Counted from the stretch's first letter, positions 1 through 9,467 are shown. The stretch is 64,000 bases of DNA from Mucilaginibacter sp. SJ (GCF_028993635.1 NZ_CP118631.1:1364001-1428000), one strand, 5' to 3'. Notes: a model not told the origin generated them from the letters alone. A program made the numbers and translations.

Positions 1-1236
1 GGCATCCGGCCCTGTTGTATTTCCGTTGTATTTACCAACAAAAATATTTATAGGCGAGGTACCCGACGAAAGCCTGATTTGCAGAGGCGTTTGGTCATGG
101 ATGATGCTATAATCCAAACGCGGATCGCGGTTAGCATATGGATTATTGGGATTATAGTTTGACGTAGGGTCTGTTATACTTTTACCATTACTCATCGGGA
201 AAGCATCAACCAATCCCTGCAAGGGGAAAGCACCGTTTTTACCTGTACGGGTTGGCGGCTGCCATAAGTTTTCTAAATCCACGTTGCCGGTCGGGCGCAT
301 CAACTGGAAAATATATTCGGTATTTACACGCTTGGTAAACAGCTTTTGAAAGCCAAAACCCGGGGCGGTGGCATTGTCAACGTTGAGGCTATACACCCCT
401 GTTGAGATAACGGCGGCCGCAGCTTGTTCGGCAAGTCTCCAGCGCTCTTTATCGTAAGCCGGGTACCCCACCAATTCAAGCGTTTTACCCTCACCAATAG
501 ATTGCCCGTTGAACAAAGGGCTTGCGGCATAAAGCAGCACCCTTGATTTTAAAGCAAGGCAGGCCCCTTTTGATGCACGGCCATAGTTTACCCCCGATTG
601 CACAGTCGGCAGGTCCTGCGCTGCCGCGTCACACTCGGCAAGGATATAATTCACACAATCGGCATAGGTATTGCGGGCAGCCGGGATCTTATCCGTATAC
701 GTGTAAACACTGTCGCCAAGTAAATGCACGCCGCCGTAATGTTTCAGTAATATCGCATAATACCAGGCCCGTAAAAACCGCGCCTCGGCTTTCATTTGTG
801 TTTTGACGAAATTATTGATTGGTGCCTTAGGCAAATTTTTAAGCAACTGGTTTACCGAGCGGATATTGGTATAGCAGGTTTTATACGCATCATCGGTAAC
901 CACGGCGGCATTGATGGTGCCCGTTTCAAATGCCAGCGCGGTTGATCCGGCAGATGCTGATACTTCCGCTTCGTCGGATACAGCATCGATACCGCCGTTA
1001 GGTGTAGGCGAAAGTATTGGCCCGTAGGTAAACCTTCCTGCCGCCGCACTAAAACCAACATTGCTGTAAATGCCGGCTAAAAACGATACGGTATTGGCAC
1101 TATCGGTAAACACTGTCTCCCCGGTTAGGTTTGATGTTTGTGTTTGCCCCAGGAAGCCCTCCTTTTTACACGAAGTAAAAACAAGGAAGCCCCCGAAAAC
1201 CGAATAAGCAAGAACCTTGAAGTAAAGTTTTTTCAT
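1..1236 (-). CDS. SusD/RagB-like outer-membrane glycan-binding lipoprotein (3' end beyond window)
   Basis: The frame is open from an ATG at 1236 to the left window edge, giving 412 codons of a protein that is normally 500-600 residues. The N-terminus is a lipoprotein signal with lipobox FTSC (Cys about 23). The N-terminal region reads like the TPR-rich SusD/RagB fold, with EARFLRAWYYAILLKHYGG as the usual helix signature, followed by RVLLYAASPLFNG. SusD proteins cap a SusC TonB-dependent porin and bind glycan at the cell surface. Oddly, no SusC lies just upstream: the gene is preceded by a 284-bp gap and an esterase gene. Two operator-like motifs lie in that gap. The family call is firm; the glycan is unknown, though the neighbours suggest mannose-containing or acylated glycans. 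Confidence 0.9.
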   Translation of the reverse strand, partial: MKKLYFKVLAYSVFGGFLVFTSCKKEGFLGQTQTSNLTGETVFTDSANTVSFLAGIYSNVGFSAAAGRFTYGPILSPTPNGGIDAVSDEAEVSASAGSTALAFETGTINAAVVTDDAYKTCYTNIRSVNQLLKNLPKAPINNFVKTQMKAEARFLRAWYYAILLKHYGGVHLLGDSVYTYTDKIPAARNTYADCVNYILAECDAAAQDLPTVQSGVNYGRASKGACLALKSRVLLYAASPLFNGQSIGEGKTLELVGYPAYDKERWRLAEQAAAAVISTGVYSLNVDNATAPGFGFQKLFTKRVNTEYIFQLMRPTGNVDLENLWQPPTRTGKNGAFPLQGLVDAFPMSNGKSITDPTSNYNPNNPYANRDPRLDYSIIHDQTPLQIRLSSGTSPINIFVGKYNGNTTGPDA

Positions 1237-1276
1237 ACTATAGGGTTAGTTAACATTATGCTTCCACAGAAAAAAC

Positions 1277-1297
1277 ATAAAATCGTTTTAGCAATTT
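1277..1297. promoter_or_regulatory. Operator-like motif, copy A
   Basis: The sequence ATAAAATCGTTTTAGCAATTT lies 41 bp upstream of the SusD start. It matches four other copies upstream of genes in this cluster (1387, 5533, 5551, 8073). The core AAATCGATTT is palindromic with a central CG, a layout known for LacI-family operators. The regulator is not in the window, so its identity is inference. Confidence 0.55.
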
Positions 1298-1386
1298 CAC
1301 ATTTTAACCCGCGGAGCAAACGTTTTAAAAGCTGTTTGTTAATTGGTTTATAATTCAGATGTTGAAATCTGATACTAATATAGTTT

Positions 1387-1409
1387 ATAAAAACGATTTA
1401 GCAAATTTT
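1387..1409. promoter_or_regulatory. Operator-like motif, copy B
   Basis: This 23-bp site (ATAAAAACGATTTAGCAAAT then TTT) is about 150 bp upstream of the SusD start. It differs from the copies at 5551 and 8073 mainly at one base of the CG-centred core. Two copies in the same gap suggest looping or cooperative repression by a dimeric regulator, which is inference. Confidence 0.6.
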
Positions 1410-1520
1410 TCGAGTTATTTTTTTATAATTTTTAAAATCACAATTTCGATACCGGAATTTTAACAATTACAACATTTGCAATCGGTTGAAAATGTTGTAA
1501 TTGTTATTATAAAAAGCTAT

Positions 1521-2351
1521 CTATTTTATTCCTTCAAAAAAACGACTGAAATACAGTGCCTGGTAGTTAATGGAATTGCCCCAAAATTCCCAGGTATGGC
1601 CCCCCGGCCTTACGGTATAATCATGAGGAACTTTGCGTTCAAGCAGCTTTTCATGCAGTTCCTGGTTGGCCTGGTAAAGGAAATCGTCATAACCAACATC
1701 AAAAGTAATAGCAAGTGAGTTGGGTTTTAACAGGTAAATGAGGTTTACCACGCTGTTTTGTTCCCACCTGTCGGGGTGTTCGCTGTATTTACCCAGTACA
1801 CGTTCGATGCCGAAACTATCCGGAAAAGGCCTGATATCAACCGCGCCACTCATGCTCCCGGCAGCACCAAATTTATCTAAATGCTTAAAAGCTATATACA
1901 ACGCGCCATGTCCGCCCATACTCAAACCGGTTATGGCCCTCCCCTTTCGGTCGGTTATGGTTGAATAATGCTTATCAACCCAGTTCACCAGTTCGGTACC
2001 TACATAGGTTTCGTATTGCGAATCCTTAATGGTTGGGCTATCAAAATACCAGCCCGCAAAATCGCCGTCGGCACAAACTATAATAAAATGATAAGTATCG
2101 GCCAAACCGGCAACAGCAGGGACTTTTTTAATCCAATCGCTGTAATTGCCGCTAAAGCCATGCAGCAGGTATAATACCGGGTACTTTTTGGTGCTTGAAT
2201 AATCGGCCGGCTTGATCACCACAGCCTTAATGTCTTTGTTCATTACGGCACTGTGGGTCAGCACCGTATCAACCGTTGCGGCGGCAGCTTTCAAACTGCA
2301 GACTGCAAAGCCAATAAACAATGGAATAAATAGTAACTTTTTAATATTCAT
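1521..2351 (-). CDS. Secreted esterase, esterase D / Fes family
   Basis: This 276-residue protein has a signal peptide (hydrophobic residues 5-24) and an esterase D (PF00756-type) alpha/beta-hydrolase fold. The oxyanion region is YLLHGFSGNY (61-70), the nucleophile elbow is GLSMGGHG with Ser144, and Asp222 and His252 (PGGHTWEFW) are plausible triad members. Related proteins are feruloyl, acetyl-xylan or S-formylglutathione esterases; the export signal and neighbours favour removal of acyl groups from a glycan. It is the last gene of a unit that starts at 5489, with 15 bp between it and the SGNH hydrolase gene upstream. The exact substrate cannot be read from sequence. Confidence 0.85.
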   Translation of the reverse strand: MNIKKLLFIPLFIGFAVCSLKAAAATVDTVLTHSAVMNKDIKAVVIKPADYSSTKKYPVLYLLHGFSGNYSDWIKKVPAVAGLADTYHFIIVCADGDFAGWYFDSPTIKDSQYETYVGTELVNWVDKHYSTITDRKGRAITGLSMGGHGALYIAFKHLDKFGAAGSMSGAVDIRPFPDSFGIERVLGKYSEHPDRWEQNSVVNLIYLLKPNSLAITFDVGYDDFLYQANQELHEKLLERKVPHDYTVRPGGHTWEFWGNSINYQALYFSRFFEGIK

Positions 2352-2366
2352 CAGTATACAGTGATT

Positions 2367-3752
2367 TTATTTTGAGGCGATGATGGTGATGCGATGGTTT
2401 TGCGGTTTATTGATGGCATAGATCTGATTGGTAAGTACATCCATTTCTTTTTGCCAGGCATCGCGCAGGCTTTTGTAGCGGGCACGGGTATAGTTATCTT
2501 TATTTCCGTTAACAAAAATGTCTTTTTTGGCATACTTGCTTATGGTATCCATAGCGGCGTTGGTATCATGGAATAACAAGCCTTTGCCTTTTAAAAAGTC
2601 AAACTGCATCCAGGTATACATGCGGATACGCCTTTCAATGTCCCAGCGCTCCTCGTTCAGTTCCCTGATCTGGATAGCCTGCTGATATTGCGGTGTTATA
2701 GTGATCTCGGCCAGGTTGATACCTGCACCCAATTGCTCAGCCGACCAGCTACCCATTTTTTCTCCATCGATAAGGACATCATAATTGGCTGTTTTTAACC
2801 CTTTAACGGTAAGCAACTCCTGGTTCATTTCTTTGGTAAACGGCACAACCTTAAGCGCATCGGCTTGTTTTTTTCGGTTTCCCCAACCACGCGGAATAGT
2901 ATCAATGGGATACGGCAATGAATTTGCGAGGTAATTGAACGATACAGAGTCTGCCGAAGAAACCACGTTAGTTACTTTACAATTCACCGCCTTAATGGTC
3001 TTTTTACTTTTTGCATCAACAGCCACATCAGCCACTACCTTATTGCTAAAGCCCTGCGCCTTTAGAAAAAGATAAGCCATCACGAGATGCCCGTCATTGT
3101 CAGGATGTACCCTGTCATTGGGCGTTAAGCTGAAGGTGGAATCTTTGGCTTGCTCACGCAGGTTGATCTCTGTCATGGGGTGGAAGAAATCAACATAACC
3201 CCAGTTATTTCTTTTCGCTGCTGCTTGCTGAAAATCGATCACCTTTGAAAAAGCCGCACTTTTTTTAGGATAGATGTTTTTGACAGTAAACTTACTGGTT
3301 TCGTCATAAGGCGAACCGAGAATAAAAATTTTACGGATCTCGGGGTGTTGGTTTAGTTTGTTTTCCAGCAGTGCATAGTTATCGTATGAGCCCTGGATCC
3401 TTTTATCCATAATATCCTGTGCATCGGGACGGTACCATTCAAAATAACCGGTGTCGTTCATGCCCCAGGTAAGGGTTAACACATTGGGCTTTTTGCTGAA
3501 CACATCATCTTCAAAACGGTCGTTGATCTGCCCCACTACGTCGCCACCAATGCCGGCGTTATAACAGGTTATCCGCATGTTAGGGAAACGGGTCATATAA
3601 TACAACCAGATGTACGAGTGGTAATGGCCCCCATCTGTAATGCTGTTGCCAACAAAAGCCACCCGGTCACCCGCGCGAAATGGCGCTATGTTTTGGGCTG
3701 TTACTGCTCCCCGGGCTGCTATCAGTACTAATAATAAAATCAACTTTTTCAT
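2367..3752 (-). CDS. Secreted SGNH/GDSL hydrolase
   Basis: The protein has 461 residues with a signal peptide ending near TAQ (18-20). SGNH blocks are visible: block I VGNSITDGG with nucleophile Ser37, block II Gly in GIGGDVV (67-73), block III GMND with Asn99, and block V with Asp213 and His216 in NDRVHP. The hydrolase domain occupies about 25-235; the C-terminal 220 residues form a separate region rich in charged helices, seen in a subset of Bacteroidota SGNH proteins. It probably removes acetyl or other acyl groups from a glycan. It lies 42 bp after the ricin-lectin gene and 15 bp before the esterase gene, so all three are likely cotranscribed. Confidence 0.85.
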   Translation of the reverse strand: MKKLILLLVLIAARGAVTAQNIAPFRAGDRVAFVGNSITDGGHYHSYIWLYYMTRFPNMRITCYNAGIGGDVVGQINDRFEDDVFSKKPNVLTLTWGMNDTGYFEWYRPDAQDIMDKRIQGSYDNYALLENKLNQHPEIRKIFILGSPYDETSKFTVKNIYPKKSAAFSKVIDFQQAAAKRNNWGYVDFFHPMTEINLREQAKDSTFSLTPNDRVHPDNDGHLVMAYLFLKAQGFSNKVVADVAVDAKSKKTIKAVNCKVTNVVSSADSVSFNYLANSLPYPIDTIPRGWGNRKKQADALKVVPFTKEMNQELLTVKGLKTANYDVLIDGEKMGSWSAEQLGAGINLAEITITPQYQQAIQIRELNEERWDIERRIRMYTWMQFDFLKGKGLLFHDTNAAMDTISKYAKKDIFVNGNKDNYTRARYKSLRDAWQKEMDVLTNQIYAINKPQNHRITIIASK

Positions 3753-3794
3753 TAACTGTTAATTATAATGTGTTCAGCAAAAAATAAATTCAAA

Positions 3795-5489
3795 CTATAA
3801 ACCCACCAGGCTGTACGGGACCCTTACTGCTTTTACCTGGTAAAAGTTAGGATCCTGGTTATTATTTACGCAGGTGGTTGTGCTGCAGCTGCCGCCATCA
3901 CCATTATAATTAAGGCAATAGGTAACAAGCAATTCGTTATGTCCGTTTATAAACTCAGCGTGGATGGCCGGGGTATAGTACTTAGCCAAATGGCCCTGGT
4001 AAACATCATTAATGGTAAAAACCATTTTAGGCGCAGTGAAAGGCCCTTTAGGGCTGTGGGCTGTTGATATGTAGATATTGTGGCTCGCCGGGTCGCAAAA
4101 GTAGCCCAGGTCCATTTGCATCATTACGTACTTATTGTTCACTTTTGATATGGTCACATTTTGCTGCGTGGTATTGCCCGCGCCTACAGATATAGCTGCC
4201 GCCGAAGCGGTTGTCCGGGTTGACGACCATGCAGAGCCTGTCCAGAACGACCAGTTAGACGGGTTACTTACCGGGAAGCGGGCCAGGAATACATTGGACG
4301 TATTGAAGAAAACGCTTTTGCTTCCGTAAACATATACCGAGTCGTTAGTAGCGTTTTTAACCATCCCGTTTGAAAACCCGGTTTCTGTTTGGCCCGACAT
4401 GCCCGCAGGTGTTAACCGCGCGGCTGTACCCCAGTTAAGTCCGGATGTATTTTGAGTTAAGTCATAAAGCACCTGGTTTTCGGGCGTAGCTCCGTTGGCC
4501 GATTCAAATGTGTAAAGATAAACGTGGCTACCGGCCTCAATTCCCGCGCCGGGCCAGCGATAGGTTGAGTTATGATCGCCCGGGCTTTCAATGATCTCCA
4601 TGCTGTTTACCGGCGAATTATTGGTAGTGATATTTGGCGTAAGTGATTGATCCCAGCTGTGACTGGCAGGCTGCAGCAGGGCCGAATTGTGATACTTAAA
4701 AAACTGGCAATACAACTGTCCGTTACTTTGAAGCTGTGACGATTCATAAGCATCCTCAGTTATCCAAAGCACTTTTCCGTTGTTGCCTCCATAGGTAAGC
4801 GGGATACTTTTTCCCTCATCAAAAGCCACGGTGCCATTGGTACGGTGAAAAAAGTTCACGACATCATCGTCGCGGTAAGCCTCGGCTGTAAGCCCGTTAA
4901 GCAGCCAGGTTTGCGCCGTATTGCCGGCAACAAATACTTCCTGGGTAATAGGCGTACCATTAGTGGCAGATGACCCATGATTAGTAACTGCCAGGCCATT
5001 TCCCACATTAATAATTTTATAAACACCGGTGCTAACCGGCTGGATATACCATTGCTGGGCATTGTTAGTATTGGCTTTATCCTGCCATAGGCCCGTACCG
5101 GGATTCGTGGTGGCTAAGGGTACTTCCAGATATTTACCGCTGGCTACATTCATGATCTTAAATTTGGTAGCGCTGGTTATAGCGCCGCTGCCCTGTTGTA
5201 CAATTATCCATTTTTGGTTGGGGGCCGTGGCCGTACCGCTGCCCGAGTATTGGTTTTGCTGCGCGCCGGTGCCATCATTAAGCATACCGCTGCTATTAAT
5301 TTCAATAGCTTTACCGCTTAACACGTTAGTGATAAAAAAGGTTCCGTATGAGCTTACCGGCGATCCGCTGGTTAGTTGTACGGAATCTGTGCGTACAAAA
5401 GGTTTGGGGTACTTAACGGCAGCTTGTTTACTGCACGAGGCCAGCAAGGCCATGGCCGTCATGGTACAGGTGAACAGGTTTGTTTTCAT
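3795..5489 (-). CDS. Lipoprotein with ricin-type lectin domain and DUF4185/DUF5005-like catalytic-type region
   Basis: The protein has 564 residues. A lipobox LLASC places the acylated cysteine at 19. Residues about 45-195 form a ricin-B-like beta-trefoil, with repeats of the QxW kind (NQKWIIVQ, AQQWYIQ, AQTWLL). Residues about 205-560 read like the bladed DUF4185/DUF5005-type region found next to glycan-binding modules in Bacteroidota (for example NSMEIIESPGDHNSTYRWPG and HAEFINGHNELLVTYCLNYN). The DUF assignment is from memory of sequence character, not a search. It is the first gene of a three-gene unit and has two operator copies 44-84 bp upstream. A role as surface lectin-hydrolase is plausible but unproven. 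Confidence 0.65.
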   Translation of the reverse strand: MKTNLFTCTMTAMALLASCSKQAAVKYPKPFVRTDSVQLTSGSPVSSYGTFFITNVLSGKAIEINSSGMLNDGTGAQQNQYSGSGTATAPNQKWIIVQQGSGAITSATKFKIMNVASGKYLEVPLATTNPGTGLWQDKANTNNAQQWYIQPVSTGVYKIINVGNGLAVTNHGSSATNGTPITQEVFVAGNTAQTWLLNGLTAEAYRDDDVVNFFHRTNGTVAFDEGKSIPLTYGGNNGKVLWITEDAYESSQLQSNGQLYCQFFKYHNSALLQPASHSWDQSLTPNITTNNSPVNSMEIIESPGDHNSTYRWPGAGIEAGSHVYLYTFESANGATPENQVLYDLTQNTSGLNWGTAARLTPAGMSGQTETGFSNGMVKNATNDSVYVYGSKSVFFNTSNVFLARFPVSNPSNWSFWTGSAWSSTRTTASAAAISVGAGNTTQQNVTISKVNNKYVMMQMDLGYFCDPASHNIYISTAHSPKGPFTAPKMVFTINDVYQGHLAKYYTPAIHAEFINGHNELLVTYCLNYNGDGGSCSTTTCVNNNQDPNFYQVKAVRVPYSLVGL

Positions 5490-5532
5490 AATTTGGTTTG
5501 GTTTATAATTTGGTTTGATGTTTGGTCGGTGC

Positions 5533-5573
5533 TGTAAAATCGTTTAATTTATAAAATCGATTTAGCAATTTTA
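5533..5573. promoter_or_regulatory. Tandem operator-like motifs, copies C and D
   Basis: Copy D (5551-5573) begins ATAAAATCGATTTAGCAATT and holds the full palindrome AAATCGATTT. Copy C (5533-5551) is a partial match, TGTAAAATCGTTTAATTTA. They sit 44-84 bp upstream of the start at 5489, which suits repression of the lectin-SGNH-esterase unit. The shared sequence is seen directly; the repressor class (LacI-like) is inferred from the CG centre. Confidence 0.65.
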
Positions 5574-5619
5574 TATAGAAAATCCCCTTTCATCTTTCCT
5601 TTACGCATATCCTAAATTA

Positions 5620-7956
5620 TCAGATCCCCCAGTTTTTATTGGGTATTGCACCCATACTTAGTTCAAGGGTACCGCCGGCAGCAATATCCTTATAATCTAT
5701 ATAGCATTTATTGTAAGCTTTGCCGTTAAGCTTTGCTCCCTGTATATAAATGTTTTTTGCCGAATTATTATTGGCGATGATGGTAAAGGTTTTACCCTTT
5801 GCGTATTTAGGATCAAGCTTTAACGATACTTTATTGAATACCGGACTGGTGATCTCCTGCCTGGTATCGCCGGGACAAACCGGATGCAAACCACTCGCTG
5901 CCAATACATACCAGGCCGACATCTGCCCGACATCTTCGTTGCCTACCAAACCCTCTACGGAATTTTTATAAGCCCGGCCGCAGATCTCACGGGTCCATTT
6001 CTGGGTAAGCCATGGAGCGCCCAACCTGTTATATAAAAATGGAACATGGTGCACAGGCTCATTGGAATGATTGTAGTAATCGTTCCACATCATGTTATCG
6101 GGCGTTTTTTCAAAAATATTGTTCAGATCAGCTATCACCTTGTCGCGGCCGCCCATCAGTTTTGCCATACCATCAACATCCTGCGGTACAAACCATCCCT
6201 GCTGATAAGGGTTGCTCTCAATACAGCCATACCATTGTTTAATGCGCCCCTCCGCAGGCCATGGAAGCCAGTTGCCGGTACTATCCTTAGGCCGGAACCA
6301 ACCTTTATCCGTATCAAAGATGTTTTTAAATGCCTCTCCCCTTTCGCCGTATTTTTTTACGTCTTTTGTTTTGTTAAGCGCTTTTGCAAGCTGTGCAACG
6401 CACCAATCATTATAGGCGTATTCAAGCGTATAGCTTATGCTGCCACCACCCGGAGTAAAACCTTTATCGCCATTGCCAAATTTTTCAACGGTGCTCACCG
6501 CTAATTTATAGGCATCTGGTATATTATAGTTACGAATGCCTTTAGCATAAGCATCGGCCATTACAGCTACAGCCGGGTTGCCAAGCATACATCCGCTGTA
6601 AGCATTTAATAACTCCCAGCGTTCCAGGTAATCTTTCTTCTTTTCATCGGCAAGCGTAACCAGCGAGTTAACCAGGTCATTAACCAGCGAAGGGTTAATA
6701 ATAGTTTGTAAAGGCATCTGGCTCCTGAAAACATCCCACCCGCTAAATATGGTACGTTTTTTAAATGTTGTAGTATGATGCACCTTACCATCGCCGCCCA
6801 TATATTGCCCTGTAACATCGCTTACAATGCGGGGATCGATCATGGTATGGTACAATGCTGTATAAAACACAGTTTTTTGCTCTTTAGTGCCACCCTGGAT
6901 ACTTACTTTTGATAAGGCGTTATTCCAGAGGTTAACGGTATGCTGATGAACAGCATCGAAATTCCAGTCCTTTATTTCGGCTTGCAAATTGGCTTTGGCA
7001 CCGGCTATACTCACAAATGAAATACCCGATTTAAGCAATACCTGTTCACCGGCTTTGGTAGCAAATTCGCTATAAAAACCAAGGTGCTTTCCCTGCTTTT
7101 CCTTCAATCCTTTAAGGATCTCAGCATTAGCTACGCGTTCCTGGTATTTATCGCCGGTAACATCGTCCAGCTTACGGCCCCAGTCGCTTGGAATATCGGC
7201 ACTCCAGATGCCATAGTTTTTAAGCGGCTTGCTGAATTGTGCATAAAAATACACTGTATAATCTGCATGTCCGTCACCATTGCCCCAGCCGCCACCCTCA
7301 GGGGTGCATTTCATATAGCCCTCAATAGTGTGGTCATCAACTACTTTTACATATTGCAGCGTTGACGTTCCCCCTACCCTGCGGGCCAGATCAATCTGGA
7401 TACGCGATTGTTTATTTTGAGAAAAGGTAAAGCGCAACATACCGCTATGAGGGGCGGCAGTGGCTTCGGCCTTGATATGATTATCAGTTAGCAGAACACT
7501 GTAATATCCGGCCGATGCTTTTTCAGTGCTTTTGTCGTAAGCAGAACGATATCCAACCCCAGTAGTGCCTGGTTTACCGGCACTGGTTTTAATTGGCCCG
7601 GCTGTAGGCATTACCAAAAAATTTCCCAGATCGCCATACCAGCCAATGCCACTCATTTGAGTAAAGGCAAAGCCCTCAATACTTCTATGTTCATAGCTAT
7701 AGCCCGAGCCATTGTCGCCTCCGGTTATGGTGTTTGGGCTTAACTGTACAAGCCCATAAGGTGAGGCAGCGCCCGGAAAGGTTTTACCTAAGCCATGGTA
7801 AACCCCTGCTCCATCGGCACTGGTGCTGGCTCCTATAAAAGGATTAACATAGGAAGCCATTTGCGCTTTCAGCACTGTTGCCGGAATAGACAACATACCC
7901 GTGGCAAATACGGTTATTAAAGATTTTTTTAAGGCTGGCAGCGTAGTTATGTTCAT
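5620..7956 (-). CDS. Secreted GH92 alpha-mannosidase
   Basis: The 778-residue product has a signal peptide and the usual length of glycoside hydrolase family 92, calcium-dependent exo-alpha-mannosidases that trim N-glycans or yeast mannan. Family signatures are clear: VNPFIGAS near the mature N-terminus, GDNGSGYSYEH near residue 82, FSGWDVFRSQMPL near 403, and GNEDVGQMSAWYVLAASGLH near 674, which carries the catalytic-region Glu and Asp. It appears to be its own unit, with an operator copy 117 bp upstream and a 130-bp gap before the next gene. Linkage specificity (1,2, 1,3 or 1,6) cannot be told from sequence alone. Confidence 0.95.
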   Translation of the reverse strand: MNITTLPALKKSLITVFATGMLSIPATVLKAQMASYVNPFIGASTSADGAGVYHGLGKTFPGAASPYGLVQLSPNTITGGDNGSGYSYEHRSIEGFAFTQMSGIGWYGDLGNFLVMPTAGPIKTSAGKPGTTGVGYRSAYDKSTEKASAGYYSVLLTDNHIKAEATAAPHSGMLRFTFSQNKQSRIQIDLARRVGGTSTLQYVKVVDDHTIEGYMKCTPEGGGWGNGDGHADYTVYFYAQFSKPLKNYGIWSADIPSDWGRKLDDVTGDKYQERVANAEILKGLKEKQGKHLGFYSEFATKAGEQVLLKSGISFVSIAGAKANLQAEIKDWNFDAVHQHTVNLWNNALSKVSIQGGTKEQKTVFYTALYHTMIDPRIVSDVTGQYMGGDGKVHHTTTFKKRTIFSGWDVFRSQMPLQTIINPSLVNDLVNSLVTLADEKKKDYLERWELLNAYSGCMLGNPAVAVMADAYAKGIRNYNIPDAYKLAVSTVEKFGNGDKGFTPGGGSISYTLEYAYNDWCVAQLAKALNKTKDVKKYGERGEAFKNIFDTDKGWFRPKDSTGNWLPWPAEGRIKQWYGCIESNPYQQGWFVPQDVDGMAKLMGGRDKVIADLNNIFEKTPDNMMWNDYYNHSNEPVHHVPFLYNRLGAPWLTQKWTREICGRAYKNSVEGLVGNEDVGQMSAWYVLAASGLHPVCPGDTRQEITSPVFNKVSLKLDPKYAKGKTFTIIANNNSAKNIYIQGAKLNGKAYNKCYIDYKDIAAGGTLELSMGAIPNKNWGI

Positions 7957-8072
7957 AATAGTAGTACCGGATAGAAAGTTTAGTTTACCGTAAGTTTTTT
8001 AGGACAGATAAACCGTCAGAACTAAAATTGACCGGTATTTATTAATTGGTTATTGCACGACCAAATTATATA

Positions 8073-8095
8073 ATAAAATCGATTTAGCAAATTTT
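8073..8095. promoter_or_regulatory. Operator-like motif, copy E
   Basis: The 23-bp site begins ATAAAATCGATTTAGCAAAT and continues TTT. It is nearly identical to copies B and D and lies 117 bp upstream of the GH92 start, in the 208-bp gap between this gene and the alpha/beta-hydrolase gene. No copy was found upstream of the 8165-9220 gene, so that gene may not belong to the same regulon. Confidence 0.65.
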
Positions 8096-8164
8096 TGTTA
8101 ATTTTATTTTTTCAGATAGATATTCTGTCTGAAGCTTCCATTAACATTGCAATAACATACATAC

Positions 8165-9220
8165 CTACAGCCATTTGCTAAACCAATCCAACGTCATTTT
8201 AAAATGTTCCGGCGTAGATGTATGGAATAGCTTTGGCGTTACATCGCGCATAATCTTATCGGTTGCCCCTTTCGATCTATATGCTTGTATGGCCGAAGCG
8301 TAAGCTATGTTTGCTCCGGGAAGCGGGCAATTGGGATCATTTTCTGTGCCTACAATCAACATGGCACGGGGCGCTATCAATCGCAGCATCGACGGACAGT
8401 CGAACTCGCCGGTGATACCGGGTAATAGTTTATCCCATACAGCCTGTACATTATGCTTGTTTAATACCGAATCGCCAAGGTCTTTGGCTGCCTGCAAATG
8501 CGCTCCCCGGATAGTACCTGCACGCCCCTGCCATTTATCATTATCTAACGACCATTTGAAACTTTGCACTGCAATATCCAGCACAATTACTTTTATCCGC
8601 TTATCTATTGATGCCGCAAGCCATGTTTCCATCCCTCCCATGGATATGCCGCCCATACCGATGCGGTTAGCATCTACATCAGGCCTGCTTGCCAGGTAAT
8701 CGGTTACCCGCCAAAGGTCAAAAGCGGTATCAAACAAAAATGGATGCGTTTGATGGGCTTTGTCCTTATTTTCCCAGGCAACGGTAGCAGCTGCTACGTA
8801 TTCCTTTGAGCCGTGAGCGCCTCCGGCAATGCGTTCACCATGAAAACGGGCATCAATGGCTACGCCCATGATCCCTCTTTTAACCAATTGGTACAAGATA
8901 TTTTTGTTGTCTTCCTTTTTACCACCTGTACCATGTAAAAAAATTACAGCGGGATATGGCTTGGTCCCGGTAACCGGCTTATAAATAAGAATAGGTACCC
9001 GCTCATTCTTTTCGCTATAAATAAAACCGTGTTCTATAATAACTGAATCTGTATGAGTGATAGTAAAAGATGGATTTAACGGAACACGAGGCCTTTCTAA
9101 CAGTTTTTTAAAATCAGCAGCAACCTTATCAACAGGAGGGTAATTTATTTGCTGCGCAAATGAAAATAAAGAGCATAACGATAATGTAATGCAGGCACAA
9201 AGCACTTTCTTAAACAACAT
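8165..9220 (-). CDS. Secreted alpha/beta hydrolase, acetyl-xylan esterase / dienelactone hydrolase type
   Basis: The 351-residue protein has a signal peptide (FSFAQQ at 19-24). The fold is an alpha/beta hydrolase: VIFLHGTGG (92-100) supplies the oxyanion hole, and GISMGGME (191-198) holds nucleophile Ser193. A C-terminal His in KLFHTSTPEHF is the likely triad member. Such proteins in glycan loci are usually carbohydrate esterases; a broader peptidase- or esterase-like role is possible. The gene precedes GH92 on the same strand with a 208-bp gap, so it is probably a separate unit. Confidence 0.8.
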   Translation of the reverse strand: MLFKKVLCACITLSLCSLFSFAQQINYPPVDKVAADFKKLLERPRVPLNPSFTITHTDSVIIEHGFIYSEKNERVPILIYKPVTGTKPYPAVIFLHGTGGKKEDNKNILYQLVKRGIMGVAIDARFHGERIAGGAHGSKEYVAAATVAWENKDKAHQTHPFLFDTAFDLWRVTDYLASRPDVDANRIGMGGISMGGMETWLAASIDKRIKVIVLDIAVQSFKWSLDNDKWQGRAGTIRGAHLQAAKDLGDSVLNKHNVQAVWDKLLPGITGEFDCPSMLRLIAPRAMLIVGTENDPNCPLPGANIAYASAIQAYRSKGATDKIMRDVTPKLFHTSTPEHFKMTLDWFSKWL

Positions 9221-9467
9221 AACATGATTGATTTACCTGTACAATGTATAAAATATGTGGCTTGATAAATGTAACAATACTAACATGCCACGTGAGAATA
9301 TTGAAGTGTACAGGCGGGACAGGAAGCGTGGACTTTGTAAAAAGAATAATAGTTTTGTTGAGTACATTTTCCTACTCCTAAATTAAGGGCAGAGTAAAAA
9401 GTACAAAAGCTGAATATCTCCATCCAGCTTCTGTAAAACTACCATTAACGGTAACTTTTTGAGCACG

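Noticed and set aside
5029..5508. A 159-codon frame antisense to the lectin lipoprotein
   Set aside because: Cysteine- and leucine-rich shadow of a clear coding frame.
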